Of a stretch of DNA of 64,000 bases, positions 27,796-36,962 are shown piece by piece. Location of the stretch: assembly GCA_944412495.1 (NCBI GenBank), contig CALYBL010000032.1, positions 120,063 through 184,062 on the forward strand, written 5' to 3'. Numbering within the stretch: position 1 is the stretch's first letter; every line of letters starts with the position of its first letter. A program made the position numbers and the translations under genes. Source of the stretch: an uncultured Clostridia bacterium (GTDB taxonomy: Bacteria; Bacillota; Clostridia; Oscillospirales; Acutalibacteraceae). The notes beneath the pieces were generated by a model. It saw only the letters and a list, made by a program, of their open reading frames with translations. It ran no database searches and was not told where the DNA came from.

Positions 27796-28712
27796 CCCTC
27801 TTTGCGAAATGCCGCATCCCGAAAGCGGCATGCTTTCATGACGGCTGACAGATTCTGACTTAGTCTATGTATAATATGCTTCCTTCACAAGCGCCGCTTT
27901 TTCATATAATGCTCATTATCGAGCTGTGCGGCGGCGCTGTTGACGGCTTTCCGGCCGGCTTCGGACAGGGGGCGGCATGTATAATAAGTAAAATTTCATG
28001 AAACGGCAGCAGCATATTGCAGCTGCTGTTTTTATTTTACTGCTTAGGCTGAATAAAGCCTCGTTTGCAGCAGGAAGCAGACCTCCATACCGCACCCGCC
28101 GCTCGGTTAAGCCAGCCTGCGGGTAGCAAGGAGTTTGGTATGAGATACGGCCGCTTGAGATGCCAAAACGGCGTATGCTCTTTTGCGGCCTGCACGGTCC
28201 TCTGTTCAGCGGACCTAACCTGACTTATCCTGCCAGAGACCATTTTGCCAAAGATGCGCAAAAAGAGTCTTGCAGCTGAAATGCACAAATCAAAGCCTAT
28301 ATAAGCTCTTCTGATTCCGGCAATTATTTTTTCCGGCGCAAGGTCAGGCTTTAATGCTGTGACGGCCGCGCCGCAGAGAGCGCATTGTCTGCCCCTGCAC
28401 CGCCTTTCTGCTTTGCCTTTATCGCTCCTCCGGCTTGATTTTTTCATATCGGCCATATGTCCGTATAGCCGCCGATTTGTGAGAAAACCGCAAGCACTCT
28501 GCCGCTTCTGCAACAAACAAATCTGAACGCAAAACAGCCGGCGGCAATGAGCTTTTCGTCATTACGGGCATATCCGGTTTGACATTTGACGTGAGGCATA
28601 ACATGTGCCTGCGAATTATAGCCGACCCTCCGCCGCCGCAGACGGCACGTGGATTTTAGGCAAGCCCGCTTTAAATAAAACAAATTTTATTTTTGCTTAA
28701 CTCCTGTCCATG
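27796..28712. other. Long intergenic region, no gene recognised
   Basis: 917 bases. Holds a terminator-like hairpin near 28007. A 159-codon minus-strand frame (28037-28516) starts with TTG, has no ribosome binding site and resembles no family. Confidence 0.5.
28007..28036 (+). terminator. Terminator-like hairpin, probably after pduL
   Basis: CAGCAGC / GCTGCTG stem with an 8-base loop followed by TTTTTATTTT. It is about 210 bases after the pduL stop. Confidence 0.5.
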
Positions 28713-29069
28713 TCATGACTTATCGCCGGGCTTTGCTATAAGGGCAATAATATAGCCAAAAAATATAGAAGCCGTTATGCCTGCTGCTGTTGCGGTAATT
28801 CCGCCGCTCAGCGCGCCTAATATGCCATATTCGTTTACGGCCTCTTTAACGCCGCTGGCGATAGAGTAGCCGAAGCCGGTAAGAGGAACCGTTGCACCGG
28901 CACCCGCAAATTCCACAAGCGGCTCATACAGCCCTACGGCCGTTAAAACCACGCCGGAGGTCACAAAAATCACCAATATCCGCGCCGGTGTAAGCTTGGT
29001 ATTGTCTATTAAAATCTGCCCTATTACGCATATGAGCCCGCCTACTACAAAGGCCTTCACAAATTCCAT
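28713..29069 (-). CDS. spoVAE: Stage V sporulation protein AE (SpoVAE)
   Basis: A 118-residue membrane protein beginning MEFVKAFVVGGLICVIGQ, with EPLVEFAGAGATVPLTGFG near 48-66 and four predicted helices: a clear SpoVAE. With SpoVAC and SpoVAD it moves dipicolinic acid into the developing spore and out at germination. AGGAGG before 29069 fixes the start; an upstream in-frame ATG has none. spoVAC and spoVAD normally precede this gene, but the next upstream gene here is a kinase-like protein, so it stands alone. Confidence 0.93.
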   Translation of the reverse strand: MEFVKAFVVGGLICVIGQILIDNTKLTPARILVIFVTSGVVLTAVGLYEPLVEFAGAGATVPLTGFGYSIASGVKEAVNEYGILGALSGGITATAAGITASIFFGYIIALIAKPGDKS

Positions 29070-29454
29070 CCGTATTCCTCCTGTGCAAAAGCTTTTATTA
29101 TTGTTTCTGCACAGACGGCAATTATTCATTTTTTACGCACCCCATAGAAAGAAAGAGAGATAAAACTCGGTTAAATGCTTTATCTCTCTTTTTGCTTTAA
29201 CATACTCAAGGCCACTGCTTTCATAGCCCTTTCGGCCGCAGGCCGATTGCCAAAATATATGGTAATTAAAACAGTCAATTATTAAATTTTCAAAACACAT
29301 TTTCCTCAAATGCATGGCTTTAATCGGCATAGTCCGTCAGCAGCTTGCGAATGGCCCTACGCATAAGCCTGCGGGAAAGACGCCGGCAGTCCATATCTGC
29401 AATGGGAATATCAAAATATTAAGCATGCTCTGTTCAGCAGACGGCATTTACAGG
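29070..29454. other. Intergenic, contains a bidirectional terminator
   Basis: 385 bases; hairpin at 29152-29193, otherwise nothing. The spoVAE promoter should lie just left of it. Confidence 0.5.
29152..29193. terminator. Bidirectional terminator
   Basis: 13-bp perfect stem AAAGAGAGATAAA / TTTATCTCTCTTT with a 14-base loop. It could end the kinase-like transcript on the minus strand. Confidence 0.6.
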
Positions 29455-31233
29455 CTATTGCCCTGCCGGCTGTGCCTGAGAGGTCGATGTTCCGGCCGAT
29501 GCAGCGGACGACACCGTGCTGTTCGTTCCCGAAGCCGTGCCTGCGGACGATGAAGCCTCCGACTGCGGCGGCTCGTAGTTGTTGTAAGTCAGGAAGATTG
29601 GAAGGTCCGCATAAACCTCATCGCCTACGGTATACGATACATTCTGCTCCATCGCCTCAACCGCAACAATGGCCGCCGGCGCCTGCGCGGAGTCGTTTAT
29701 CTCAAGCATAGTTATATTGGAGAAGCCGGCTCTGTAAAGCGCAAGCTCCGCCTCCTCCTTGCCCATGCCTATGACATTTGGTATTTCCACCTTTGCGCTG
29801 CCGAGGCTTATGACCAGAGTAATAGTCGAGCCGCGCTGCACGCTTTCGCCCCCATTCGGGGTCTGAGATATTATGGTGCCCTTTGCATACTGGTCGCTGT
29901 ACTGCTTTGTATCCGATATGACAAAATCAAATACATCCCTGTATTCAACATTGTTTATGATTGCGCTGTATGCCTGACCGACAAAGCTCGGCACTGATAC
30001 CACGCTGTTGTCAGGCACCGATGCCGTAGTGCTGCTGGGTATTATTACAGACGGAGCCGGAACTACTGAGGATGCCGATGACACCGGCTCCTCGTCCGGT
30101 ATCAGCATGGGCACGACTATCGCCGCTATTACGGCAAGCAGCAGTATCGTGATAAGCAGCCCCATAAACCAGTATTTCATTGAGGACTTCTTCTTTTTTT
30201 TCTTTTTCTTCGAGTTTTCAGTAAGCTTCCCCGTTACCGCCTTTTTGGAAAACTCCGCCGTGCCGCTCGATGAGCCGCCGCGGCTTAAGTAAAGCTCCTC
30301 CTTAAAGGCGTCCATGGTCTGTATCCTGTCCTCCGGCAGTATCTGAAGCGCATCGGCAAGCGCGGAGATAACATTGGACGGCGTGAGGCTCACCACCGAA
30401 GCGGGTACAGTCATGTTGTCATCCGTTACGCGCGAAGTGGCCTCCGGCGGAGGATTGCCCACTATCGTACGGTATATGCATGCCGCAAGGGCGTAAACGT
30501 CGGTCCATGTGCCCTGCTGGTCGTCAAAGCCGTACTGCTCTATCGCAGCATAGCCGGGGAAAAGCTGTGCGGAAAAATCTGTGCGGGCTGTGCGCACCGG
30601 CTCTATGCAGAAGCCAATTAGCCTTATCTTGCCGTCCCTGCCGACCATCATAGTCTCCGGCGATATGCCCCGGTGTATTATGCCGACGGCATGCAGCGAC
30701 GACAGTGTATTCAGCACCGGCATAAGCATGGAGCTTATCTGCTTCCAGCTTATTATGCCGCCGTTGCGCAGAAGAAACTCTCGATATGTTATGCCGTCTA
30801 TGTTGTCTGCTACGTAATAGGCCGTGCCGTTTTCTTCAAATATGTCGTAAACAGATATTATCGCCGGCAGCTCGCGCATACGCGCAAGCCCGCGGGCAAG
30901 GTCAAGAAACTGCACAAGCCCTTCGTTGAAGCTGTAGTCATACTCGCCGGACACGCTTAGTACTCCGTCTCTGCGCGACGCCATGCCGTCGGGGAAATAT
31001 TCCCTTATCCTCACGGCCGAGCCGTCAACTCTGTCCCAGCCCAAATACGTTATGCCCTCGCCGTTGGAGCTCAGAACCTTTCCCACAATGTACCGGCCGT
31101 TAAGCTCCGTCCTCACCGGCAGAAACGGCTCCGGCTGGAGCGTCTCTTCATTATATCCGCAATATGGACACACCTTGTCCTCCGGGTCCTTGTTCCTCAT
31201 GCAGCCCATGCATAAATTATCTGTATTTTGCAA
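29455..31233 (-). CDS. Zinc-ribbon PASTA protein with a degenerate kinase domain (pseudokinase)
   Basis: A 592-residue protein. Order: zinc ribbon (C8, C11, C22, C25), protein-kinase fold (about 45-310), Lys-rich linker, one membrane helix (about 350-372), Ser/Val-rich spacer, two PASTA domains (about 415-550) and a Ser/Ala/Thr/Gln tail. The catalytic residues are changed: the ATP-binding Lys is R77 (AVRIREYF), HRD reads HRG at 187-189, and DFG reads GFC at 207-209. It should therefore be an inactive kinase that senses muropeptide or cell-wall material outside and signals by binding inside. TTG start behind AGGGAG. Family relatives in Clostridia usually keep the HRD and DFG Asp. Confidence 0.83.
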   Translation of the reverse strand: MQNTDNLCMGCMRNKDPEDKVCPYCGYNEETLQPEPFLPVRTELNGRYIVGKVLSSNGEGITYLGWDRVDGSAVRIREYFPDGMASRRDGVLSVSGEYDYSFNEGLVQFLDLARGLARMRELPAIISVYDIFEENGTAYYVADNIDGITYREFLLRNGGIISWKQISSMLMPVLNTLSSLHAVGIIHRGISPETMMVGRDGKIRLIGFCIEPVRTARTDFSAQLFPGYAAIEQYGFDDQQGTWTDVYALAACIYRTIVGNPPPEATSRVTDDNMTVPASVVSLTPSNVISALADALQILPEDRIQTMDAFKEELYLSRGGSSSGTAEFSKKAVTGKLTENSKKKKKKKKSSMKYWFMGLLITILLLAVIAAIVVPMLIPDEEPVSSASSVVPAPSVIIPSSTTASVPDNSVVSVPSFVGQAYSAIINNVEYRDVFDFVISDTKQYSDQYAKGTIISQTPNGGESVQRGSTITLVISLGSAKVEIPNVIGMGKEEAELALYRAGFSNITMLEINDSAQAPAAIVAVEAMEQNVSYTVGDEVYADLPIFLTYNNYEPPQSEASSSAGTASGTNSTVSSAASAGTSTSQAQPAGQ

Positions 31234-31578
31234 ATGACATACATCTCCCTTTAATAAGGTATTTCTATTTTATACGCTGAAACGGCGGGTGTCAAGAAAG
31301 TCGATGCTTTATTACAAAATTGTATTTATTGTTACATTTATATCACACTTTATTAGCATAAGCGGCCTTTAGACAATGCATAATATAAGTTTGGCAGGCG
31401 CTTTATTCCGGTTTCACAGCCGCTCCGGCGGATAGATTTCTCTTCCCCCTCTGATACGGCAGTCGGTCCGCGGCTGCGCATACATCGCTTTGGCAAAAGA
31501 TTCACTTTATTAAGCGCGCCATTACCCATATCGGAAACGCGCCGCAAAGACAATAGGCACATATATTACGCACACGCG
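31234..31578. other. Intergenic, nothing recognised
   Basis: 345 bases between two minus-strand genes, AT-rich near 31300 where the kinase-like gene's promoter should be. Confidence 0.45.
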
Positions 31579-32295
31579 TCACATAAGTGCCCTTACTACC
31601 TCATACGCAATGATAAGGCCGCAGGCGGCCGGTGCCATCTGTATGCTGCCGGGCACCGGGCGTCCGGAGGCCGAGCGCCTTTCGGCACCGGCATCAACAC
31701 CGTAATCCGGCTTTATCGGCTTTTCTTTTGAATATACCACTTTAAGCGACTTAACCCCGCGCTTTTTAAGCTGTGTCCGCATAACACGGCAGAGCGGGCA
31801 GACGGACGTCTCGTATATGTCTGCCGCCTCGAACATCGCGGGGTTGAGCTTGTTCCCGGCGCCCATGGCGCTTATAATCGGAATTCCGGCAGCCTCACAC
31901 CTCACGGCAAGGTCTATTTTTGACGACACTGTGTCTATGGCGTCCACTACATAGCTGCAGCCGTCCAGAAAGCTCAAATCATCGCCCGGCAGAAAAAACT
32001 CCCTGACGACGGCCACCTCCGCTTCGCCGTTTATTTTCAGCATGCGCTCGCGCATTACCTCGGCCTTATATCCTCCCACGGTAGTCGAATCGGCTATTAT
32101 CTGGCGGTTTATGTTGGACTCTGCAACCGTGTCGCTGTCTATGAGTATAAAATGCCCGACGCCGCACCGCACCAGTGCCTCCGCTACAAAGCCGCCGACG
32201 CCGCCTATACCAAATATCGCCACCTTGCTGTTTTGAAGCCTTTGCAATGATTCATTTCCTATCAGCGCCTCAAGGCGGGAAAACTTTTCTGACAT
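31579..32295 (-). CDS. tcdA: tRNA threonylcarbamoyladenosine dehydratase TcdA
   Basis: A 238-residue ThiF/E1-like enzyme. It has a nucleotide-binding GIGGVGGFVAEALVR near 29-43, an SNINRQ motif near 61-66, a VVDAIDT motif near 114-120 and a CPLC pair near 167-170. TcdA uses ATP to cyclise t6A37 to ct6A in ANN-decoding tRNAs. Length fits the Firmicutes YgdL/CsdL group. AGGGGACAG ribosome binding site. Monocistronic. Confidence 0.92.
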   Translation of the reverse strand: MSEKFSRLEALIGNESLQRLQNSKVAIFGIGGVGGFVAEALVRCGVGHFILIDSDTVAESNINRQIIADSTTVGGYKAEVMRERMLKINGEAEVAVVREFFLPGDDLSFLDGCSYVVDAIDTVSSKIDLAVRCEAAGIPIISAMGAGNKLNPAMFEAADIYETSVCPLCRVMRTQLKKRGVKSLKVVYSKEKPIKPDYGVDAGAERRSASGRPVPGSIQMAPAACGLIIAYEVVRALM

Positions 32296-32985
32296 AATCT
32301 GTCCCCTTTAATATGATTTTCCTGCATCAGATTCAGCCGGATATAAATCCTCACGCGATATCTTATATGTGCGCCGCGATTTGCCGCGGCTGCAGGCCAC
32401 AGCGGCAGGTTAATAATTCAAAAGATAATCTCCGCCGCACGTCATATGTCCCGCAGATCGCCGCACGGCACGCGATCCATATGAGGACTCACGGCACAAG
32501 CTTCTCACCCCGCCTGCATATACATTCTGAAGCTCGGCTATACACCGGCTAAGAGCGCCGCCGGCTACATATATCTGAGATCAGCGCTTCTTAGCCCGCC
32601 GAGCATCCGCAGGTCTTCAGCCGGCGGCACCTGAACCACCGAGGTCTGCCGCCGAAGAGACAGCCAGAATATGCGCAGAGCCCTCGGCCGGTATAATTCC
32701 CTCCCGCCTTGAAAGCAAGACGAAATTGCAGTCCCTGGTGAGATATATCACACAGCAGCTGCCATGACACAGCAAGGAATGCTGTGCTCACGCTTATCTT
32801 TCAAAAGCAGCACATGCATGAGCCGCCTCTTTCCCGCGAAGACATCCTATCTTCCGTTGGGCACGAAGGGTGCCCGCAACGAAAACAGCCATGTCCCCGC
32901 ACGGTATAAAATATATATAAGCGCCTTGTGCGCCTGCTTTCTCCCATTTTAGTAAATATACGTATTCAGCGCCCGGCGCTTAGTG
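32296..32985. other. Intergenic, nothing recognised
   Basis: 690 bases; short frames on both strands only, with no ribosome binding sites, RNA or repeats seen. Confidence 0.45.
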
Positions 32986-33873
32986 TCATTTTTCCGCCGA
33001 GACGTCAATTCTCTGCCCGTCGGTTTTTATCACTACCGTGCCGTCGGTGTCGGTGCGCAGCAGGTCTATGCCGAGGCCGCTGCAGCGCTCCACGACCTCC
33101 TCGTGCGGGTGGCCGTATGAATTGCCCGCGCCGCAGGATATCACCGCGTAATTGGGAGATACTCTCCTCAGAAAATCCTCAGTCGAGGAGGTGCTGCTGC
33201 CGTGGTGCCCCAGCTTTAGTACATCCGCGCTTACATCATATCCCGCGTCTATTATCTCCCGCTCGTTTACCGCCTCTGCATCGCCCATAAACAAAAACTC
33301 CGTGTCGCCGTAGGTGAGCTTTATCACTATCGAGTATTCGTTTAAGTCGCCATAATCCTCCCCGGCCGGAGAGAGCACCTGCGCTTTAAAGCCGCCGCCG
33401 TCTATTATCACATCACCGGAGTGCGGAGCCGTTATCGTCATGCCCTTGCTGCTCACAGCCGTCAGCACATCCTCATAGGTCTGCGTCGTCGGGGTGTCGG
33501 AGGCGGAAATGCGCGGCATGTAAAGCTCGCCTATCTCAAACTCGTTTATCACGTTGTCCAGCCCGCCGATGTGGTCCTCGTGCGGATGAGTGCCTACAAG
33601 ATAATCTATCTTTTCAACGCCCTGCGACCTTATATACTCCGTTATCTCTTCACCCGTGCTGTTTTTTCCGGCGTCAATCTGCATGACCTGTCCGTCCGGC
33701 AGCCTTATGAATATTGCGTCCGCCTGACCTGCGTCTATAAAATGCACCTCTAAGGTATCCCCGCCAGAGGAAACCTGTGAAGCGCTTGTCGCCGGCTGCA
33801 GCCCCAGCAGGTCACAGCCCGGCAGCATAAATATCAAGGCCGCTGACAGCAGTGCGGCAATTCCTCTTTTCAT
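32986..33873 (-). CDS. Secreted metallo-beta-lactamase-fold lipoprotein (ComEC C-terminal type)
   Basis: A 295-residue hydrolase. Lipoprotein signal with lipobox MLPGC (Cys about 20), then an MBL domain: GTHPHEDHIGGLDN (HxHxDH), FLFMGDAE, and LGHHGSS. It resembles the extracellular MBL domain of the competence protein ComEC, often found alone in Clostridia. The nuclease role shown for ComEC's domain is a reasonable guess; substrate is unknown. GAGGGG eight bases before 33873 chooses this ATG over one three codons upstream. Confidence 0.87.
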   Translation of the reverse strand: MKRGIAALLSAALIFMLPGCDLLGLQPATSASQVSSGGDTLEVHFIDAGQADAIFIRLPDGQVMQIDAGKNSTGEEITEYIRSQGVEKIDYLVGTHPHEDHIGGLDNVINEFEIGELYMPRISASDTPTTQTYEDVLTAVSSKGMTITAPHSGDVIIDGGGFKAQVLSPAGEDYGDLNEYSIVIKLTYGDTEFLFMGDAEAVNEREIIDAGYDVSADVLKLGHHGSSTSSTEDFLRRVSPNYAVISCGAGNSYGHPHEEVVERCSGLGIDLLRTDTDGTVVIKTDGQRIDVSAEK

Positions 33874-34468
33874 GTCATGCACCCCTCATGCTCATGTTTA
33901 TTATATTTTATCATATATATCCGATATATAAAAGCATGTTTTCCCCGCTTCGGCCTTTAAAATCTCCAGCCCGCCCGCACAGTCCGTATAATTTTATCAT
34001 AAACAATCTCCCGCCATATTTTTGCATCCGCCTGCAGGCAGATTGCTCTAATGGCCGCGGATAAGTCAGTGCGTTTTATACATGCAGCTCCGCCGCCCGC
34101 GGGCCGGCATTGATATGCCACGCCGCTGCGGCAGTTGTCTCTGTACAGCGTGCACAGAATGCCAAAATTAGATAAACGCTCTCACCGCCGGTTGAGCCGG
34201 CGCGCTCCGGCTCTCTCCCGCTTGCGCGGAACCGCGGCACGATTTGAGCCTCTCTGCCGGGGCGGCGTTTATGCGCAGAAATGCCGTCAGGCATAAAACA
34301 AAGCCGTCCACGGCGCGGCGGCCAAGAAGCGGCATGGCATGAATAAAATAACACCGGTCGAGCTCCCGCCGCCTTAAATCGCTTTTTTGAGGGAATTGAG
34401 CAAGCCCCGAAAAGCTTTTCTTAGAATGCTTAAACAGTACTGAATTTGGCTTTTGCGAGCTTTATTCG

Positions 34469-34660
34469 GTGCCTGAGCTAAAGCATTTGCCGCGGCACGG
34501 CCATCGTGAGGACCAGAAACGCTCTTATTCCTCCCATGCTTTCTTTTCCTTGGATGACTTTGCAAAGCAGCTTGCTGTCCACAACCGCCGTTCCAACAAC
34601 TTCCCTATGAGGCTACTTAACTGGCTTTCTCCTTGCGGGGTCACCGCCCAATATGTTTGA
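34469..34660 (+). pseudogene. C-terminal remnant of a DDE integrase-type transposase
   Basis: From about 34496 this 63-codon frame reads HREDQKRSYSSHAFFSLDDF, then AKQLAVHNRRSNNFPM and a WLSP...VTAQYV end. These are the last 50 or so residues of an InsO/IS481-IS3-like integrase-core transposase common in Clostridia. Everything upstream is missing or scrambled, and there is no ribosome binding site. It is a dead fragment. Confidence 0.65.
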
Positions 34661-34715
34661 CAAAACTACAAACGCAGCGGAGTAAAATTTGCAAACCGGG
34701 TTGATAGTTTTGTCA
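34658..34715. repeat. Inverted repeat after the transposase remnant
   Basis: TGACAAAACTA at 34658-34668 and its exact complement TAGTTTTGTCA at 34705-34715, 36 bases apart. The left arm starts in the transposase stop codon, as an IS right end would. Confidence 0.6.
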
Positions 34716-34845
34716 GTTTCTGCGATAATATAGACATAATTACATCAAAGACGAGACAAGCCTGTATAATCGGCACGTCGGGACATCTGACCGATACAAA
34801 TTATGCGGCAGCCGTCTTATCTGCGATTTGCGAGGAGAGTTTACT

Positions 34846-36498
34846 TTGGACGACAACCGTTATCTGGCAGACCTTTTATTTGACAGCGATATAAAGGATT
34901 TTGAATATTACGAGGAAAGATACCAAAGCCGCGGCCTTAAGGAGGGCGTCAAGGTCACGCGCCTCGCCCCCAGCCCCACCGGCTACCTGCATCTCGGCGT
35001 GCTCTACTCGGCGCTCATTAACCGCATGGCGGCGGGAAAGGACGGCGTGTTTTACCTGCGCATTGAGGACACTGATAAAAAGCGCGAGGTAGAGGGCGGG
35101 CTCGAGGATATCGTAAACGGTCTCATTTCCTTCGGCATAGTGCCGGACGAGGGATATCTGCCTGACGGCGAAAGGGGAGAATACGGCCCTTACAGGCAGC
35201 GCCTGCGCAGGGATATTTACCACTCGGCCGCCAAAAGGCTCGTGCTTGCGGGTCTTGCATATCCCTGCTTCTGCACCGAGGAGGAATTGGAGGTGACGCG
35301 CAAAGAGCAGGAGGCCAAGAAGGTGCGTCCCGGCTACTACGGCGAGTATGCCCGCTGCCGCAGCCTCACCACCGGCGAGATAAAGAAAAAGCTTGACGAC
35401 GGCGCTCCGTATGTGCTCAGGCTTAAATCACCGGGCAGCGAGGAAAACAAGGTCACCTTTACCGACGCCATAAAGGGCAAGATAGAGATGCCTGAAAACG
35501 ACACCGACATAGTGCTGCTCAAGTCCGACGGCATACCGACCTATCATTTTGCGCACGCCGTCGACGACCATCTTATGCGCACCACCCACGTCATACGCGG
35601 CGACGAGTGGATAAGCTCGGTACCCGTACATCTTCAGCTTTTCCGCCTGCTCGGCTTCAAGCCGCCGAAATATGCGCACATAGCGCCCATAATGAAGAGT
35701 GAGGGCGGCTCAAAGCGCAAGCTTTCCAAGAGGCGCGACCCGGAGGCGGCGGTGAAATATTTCTCGGAGCAGGGCTTTGAGCCCCGCGCCGTGCTGGAAT
35801 ATCTGCTGACCATCGCCAGCTCCGGCTTTGAGGACTGGCGCCGCGCCAACAAGGACGCCGATATATTCGATTTCGACCTGAGACTTAACAAAATGAGCCA
35901 GTCCGGCGCGCTGTTCGACATGGACAAGCTGCTTGACGTCAGCAAAAACTACATCTCTCGCATGAGCACCGAGGCTGTGCTCAGCAGCCTGCTTTGCTGG
36001 GCTCAAAAGTACAATGCTTCGCTGTATGACAGGCTCAGCAGCGACAAGGCATACGCCGCCGCCATTTTTTCTATCGACAGGGATATTCCAAAGCCGCGCA
36101 AGGACATTGCAAAGTGGAACGAGGCGGCAGAGTTTATCTCATATTTCTACGACGACACCTTTGCCCCGCAGTATGAGCTGCCGGAAAATATATCCTCCGC
36201 CGCAGCTGTCGAAATATTGGAGCGTTATGCTGAGGAGCCGTGTCTTGGCGGCGACAAGACGCAGTGGTTCGACGGTGTAAAACGGCTGTGCGTCTCCCTC
36301 GGCTACGCCGAAAACACAAAAGAGTACAAGGCTGAGCCGGACAAATACAAGGGGCATATCGGCGACGTGTCCGCTGTAATTCGTACGGCGGTTACCGGAC
36401 GCAGAAACTCGCCGGATTTGTTTGAAATAATGCGGATACTCGGCAAAGACAGAACGGCCTCCCGCCTGAAGGCTGCCGCGGAGTATTTTAAAAAATAA
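34846..36498 (+). CDS. gltX: Glutamyl-tRNA synthetase
   Basis: A 550-residue class I synthetase. The HIGH-type motif is in APSPTGYLHLGVL near 42-54, and KLSKRRDPEAA (KMSKS type) near 292-302; a C-terminal anticodon-binding domain follows. It attaches Glu to tRNA-Glu. With gatCAB in the window, it probably also misacylates tRNA-Gln. An ORF start at 34828 is possible, but AGGAGAG eight bases before TTG 34846 and the family N-terminus favour the latter. Monocistronic. Confidence 0.93.
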   Translation: MDDNRYLADLLFDSDIKDFEYYEERYQSRGLKEGVKVTRLAPSPTGYLHLGVLYSALINRMAAGKDGVFYLRIEDTDKKREVEGGLEDIVNGLISFGIVPDEGYLPDGERGEYGPYRQRLRRDIYHSAAKRLVLAGLAYPCFCTEEELEVTRKEQEAKKVRPGYYGEYARCRSLTTGEIKKKLDDGAPYVLRLKSPGSEENKVTFTDAIKGKIEMPENDTDIVLLKSDGIPTYHFAHAVDDHLMRTTHVIRGDEWISSVPVHLQLFRLLGFKPPKYAHIAPIMKSEGGSKRKLSKRRDPEAAVKYFSEQGFEPRAVLEYLLTIASSGFEDWRRANKDADIFDFDLRLNKMSQSGALFDMDKLLDVSKNYISRMSTEAVLSSLLCWAQKYNASLYDRLSSDKAYAAAIFSIDRDIPKPRKDIAKWNEAAEFISYFYDDTFAPQYELPENISSAAAVEILERYAEEPCLGGDKTQWFDGVKRLCVSLGYAENTKEYKAEPDKYKGHIGDVSAVIRTAVTGRRNSPDLFEIMRILGKDRTASRLKAAAEYFKK

Positions 36499-36962
36499 AC
36501 GCTATGCATAAGCTTGGAACGCAGAGGCAACAGCGCAAGCACACGGCGGCAGAGTAGCTTAATAAGGAATTTGACGAGCTGCATTACATCTTGTATCGGT
36601 GATTTTTCGCTTTGAGCGCGAGAGCTATTATATTCATTTGGAATATAGATATATCAAATATAATATATCACATAATCACTAACACTCGCAGCTTAACCAA
36701 AAAATCATAACAGCACACCTCTCTGCTTTTCCGGCGGCCGCGCCGTATAATTGCCGCGGGAGCTTGGAACAATAACAAACGCCGAATATGCAAAGTATAA
36801 GCTTATATGGGATTTCTATGACGAAAATCATATTATTCCGCCGCGCCCTCTCGACAAAATTCTGTCACGGTGATATTATATAAGCGTAATATTTATACTT
36901 CGTTAGTATAAAATAAAATTATTATCAACCGCATGTCTTTGTGCGTAGAAAGGAATGATTGT
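36499..36962. other. AT-rich upstream region of pflB
   Basis: 464 bases, no gene. Strongly AT-rich from 36620, so the pflB promoter and any redox regulator site should be here; no box pair stands out clearly enough to call. Confidence 0.45.

Larger units (their letters stand above)
33874..34845. other. Intergenic region with a transposase remnant
   Basis: 972 bases. The right half holds the C-terminal scrap of an IS transposase (34469-34660) and an inverted repeat (34658-34715); the left half shows nothing. Confidence 0.5.

Noticed and set aside
28037..28516. 159-codon minus-strand open frame
   Set aside because: TTG start, no ribosome binding site, arginine/alanine/cysteine-rich composition typical of random GC-rich frames, and no recognisable domain.
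34661..34845. T-box riboswitch upstream of gltX
   Set aside because: No AGGGTGGNACCGCG-type T-box sequence found there; aspS also lacks one.
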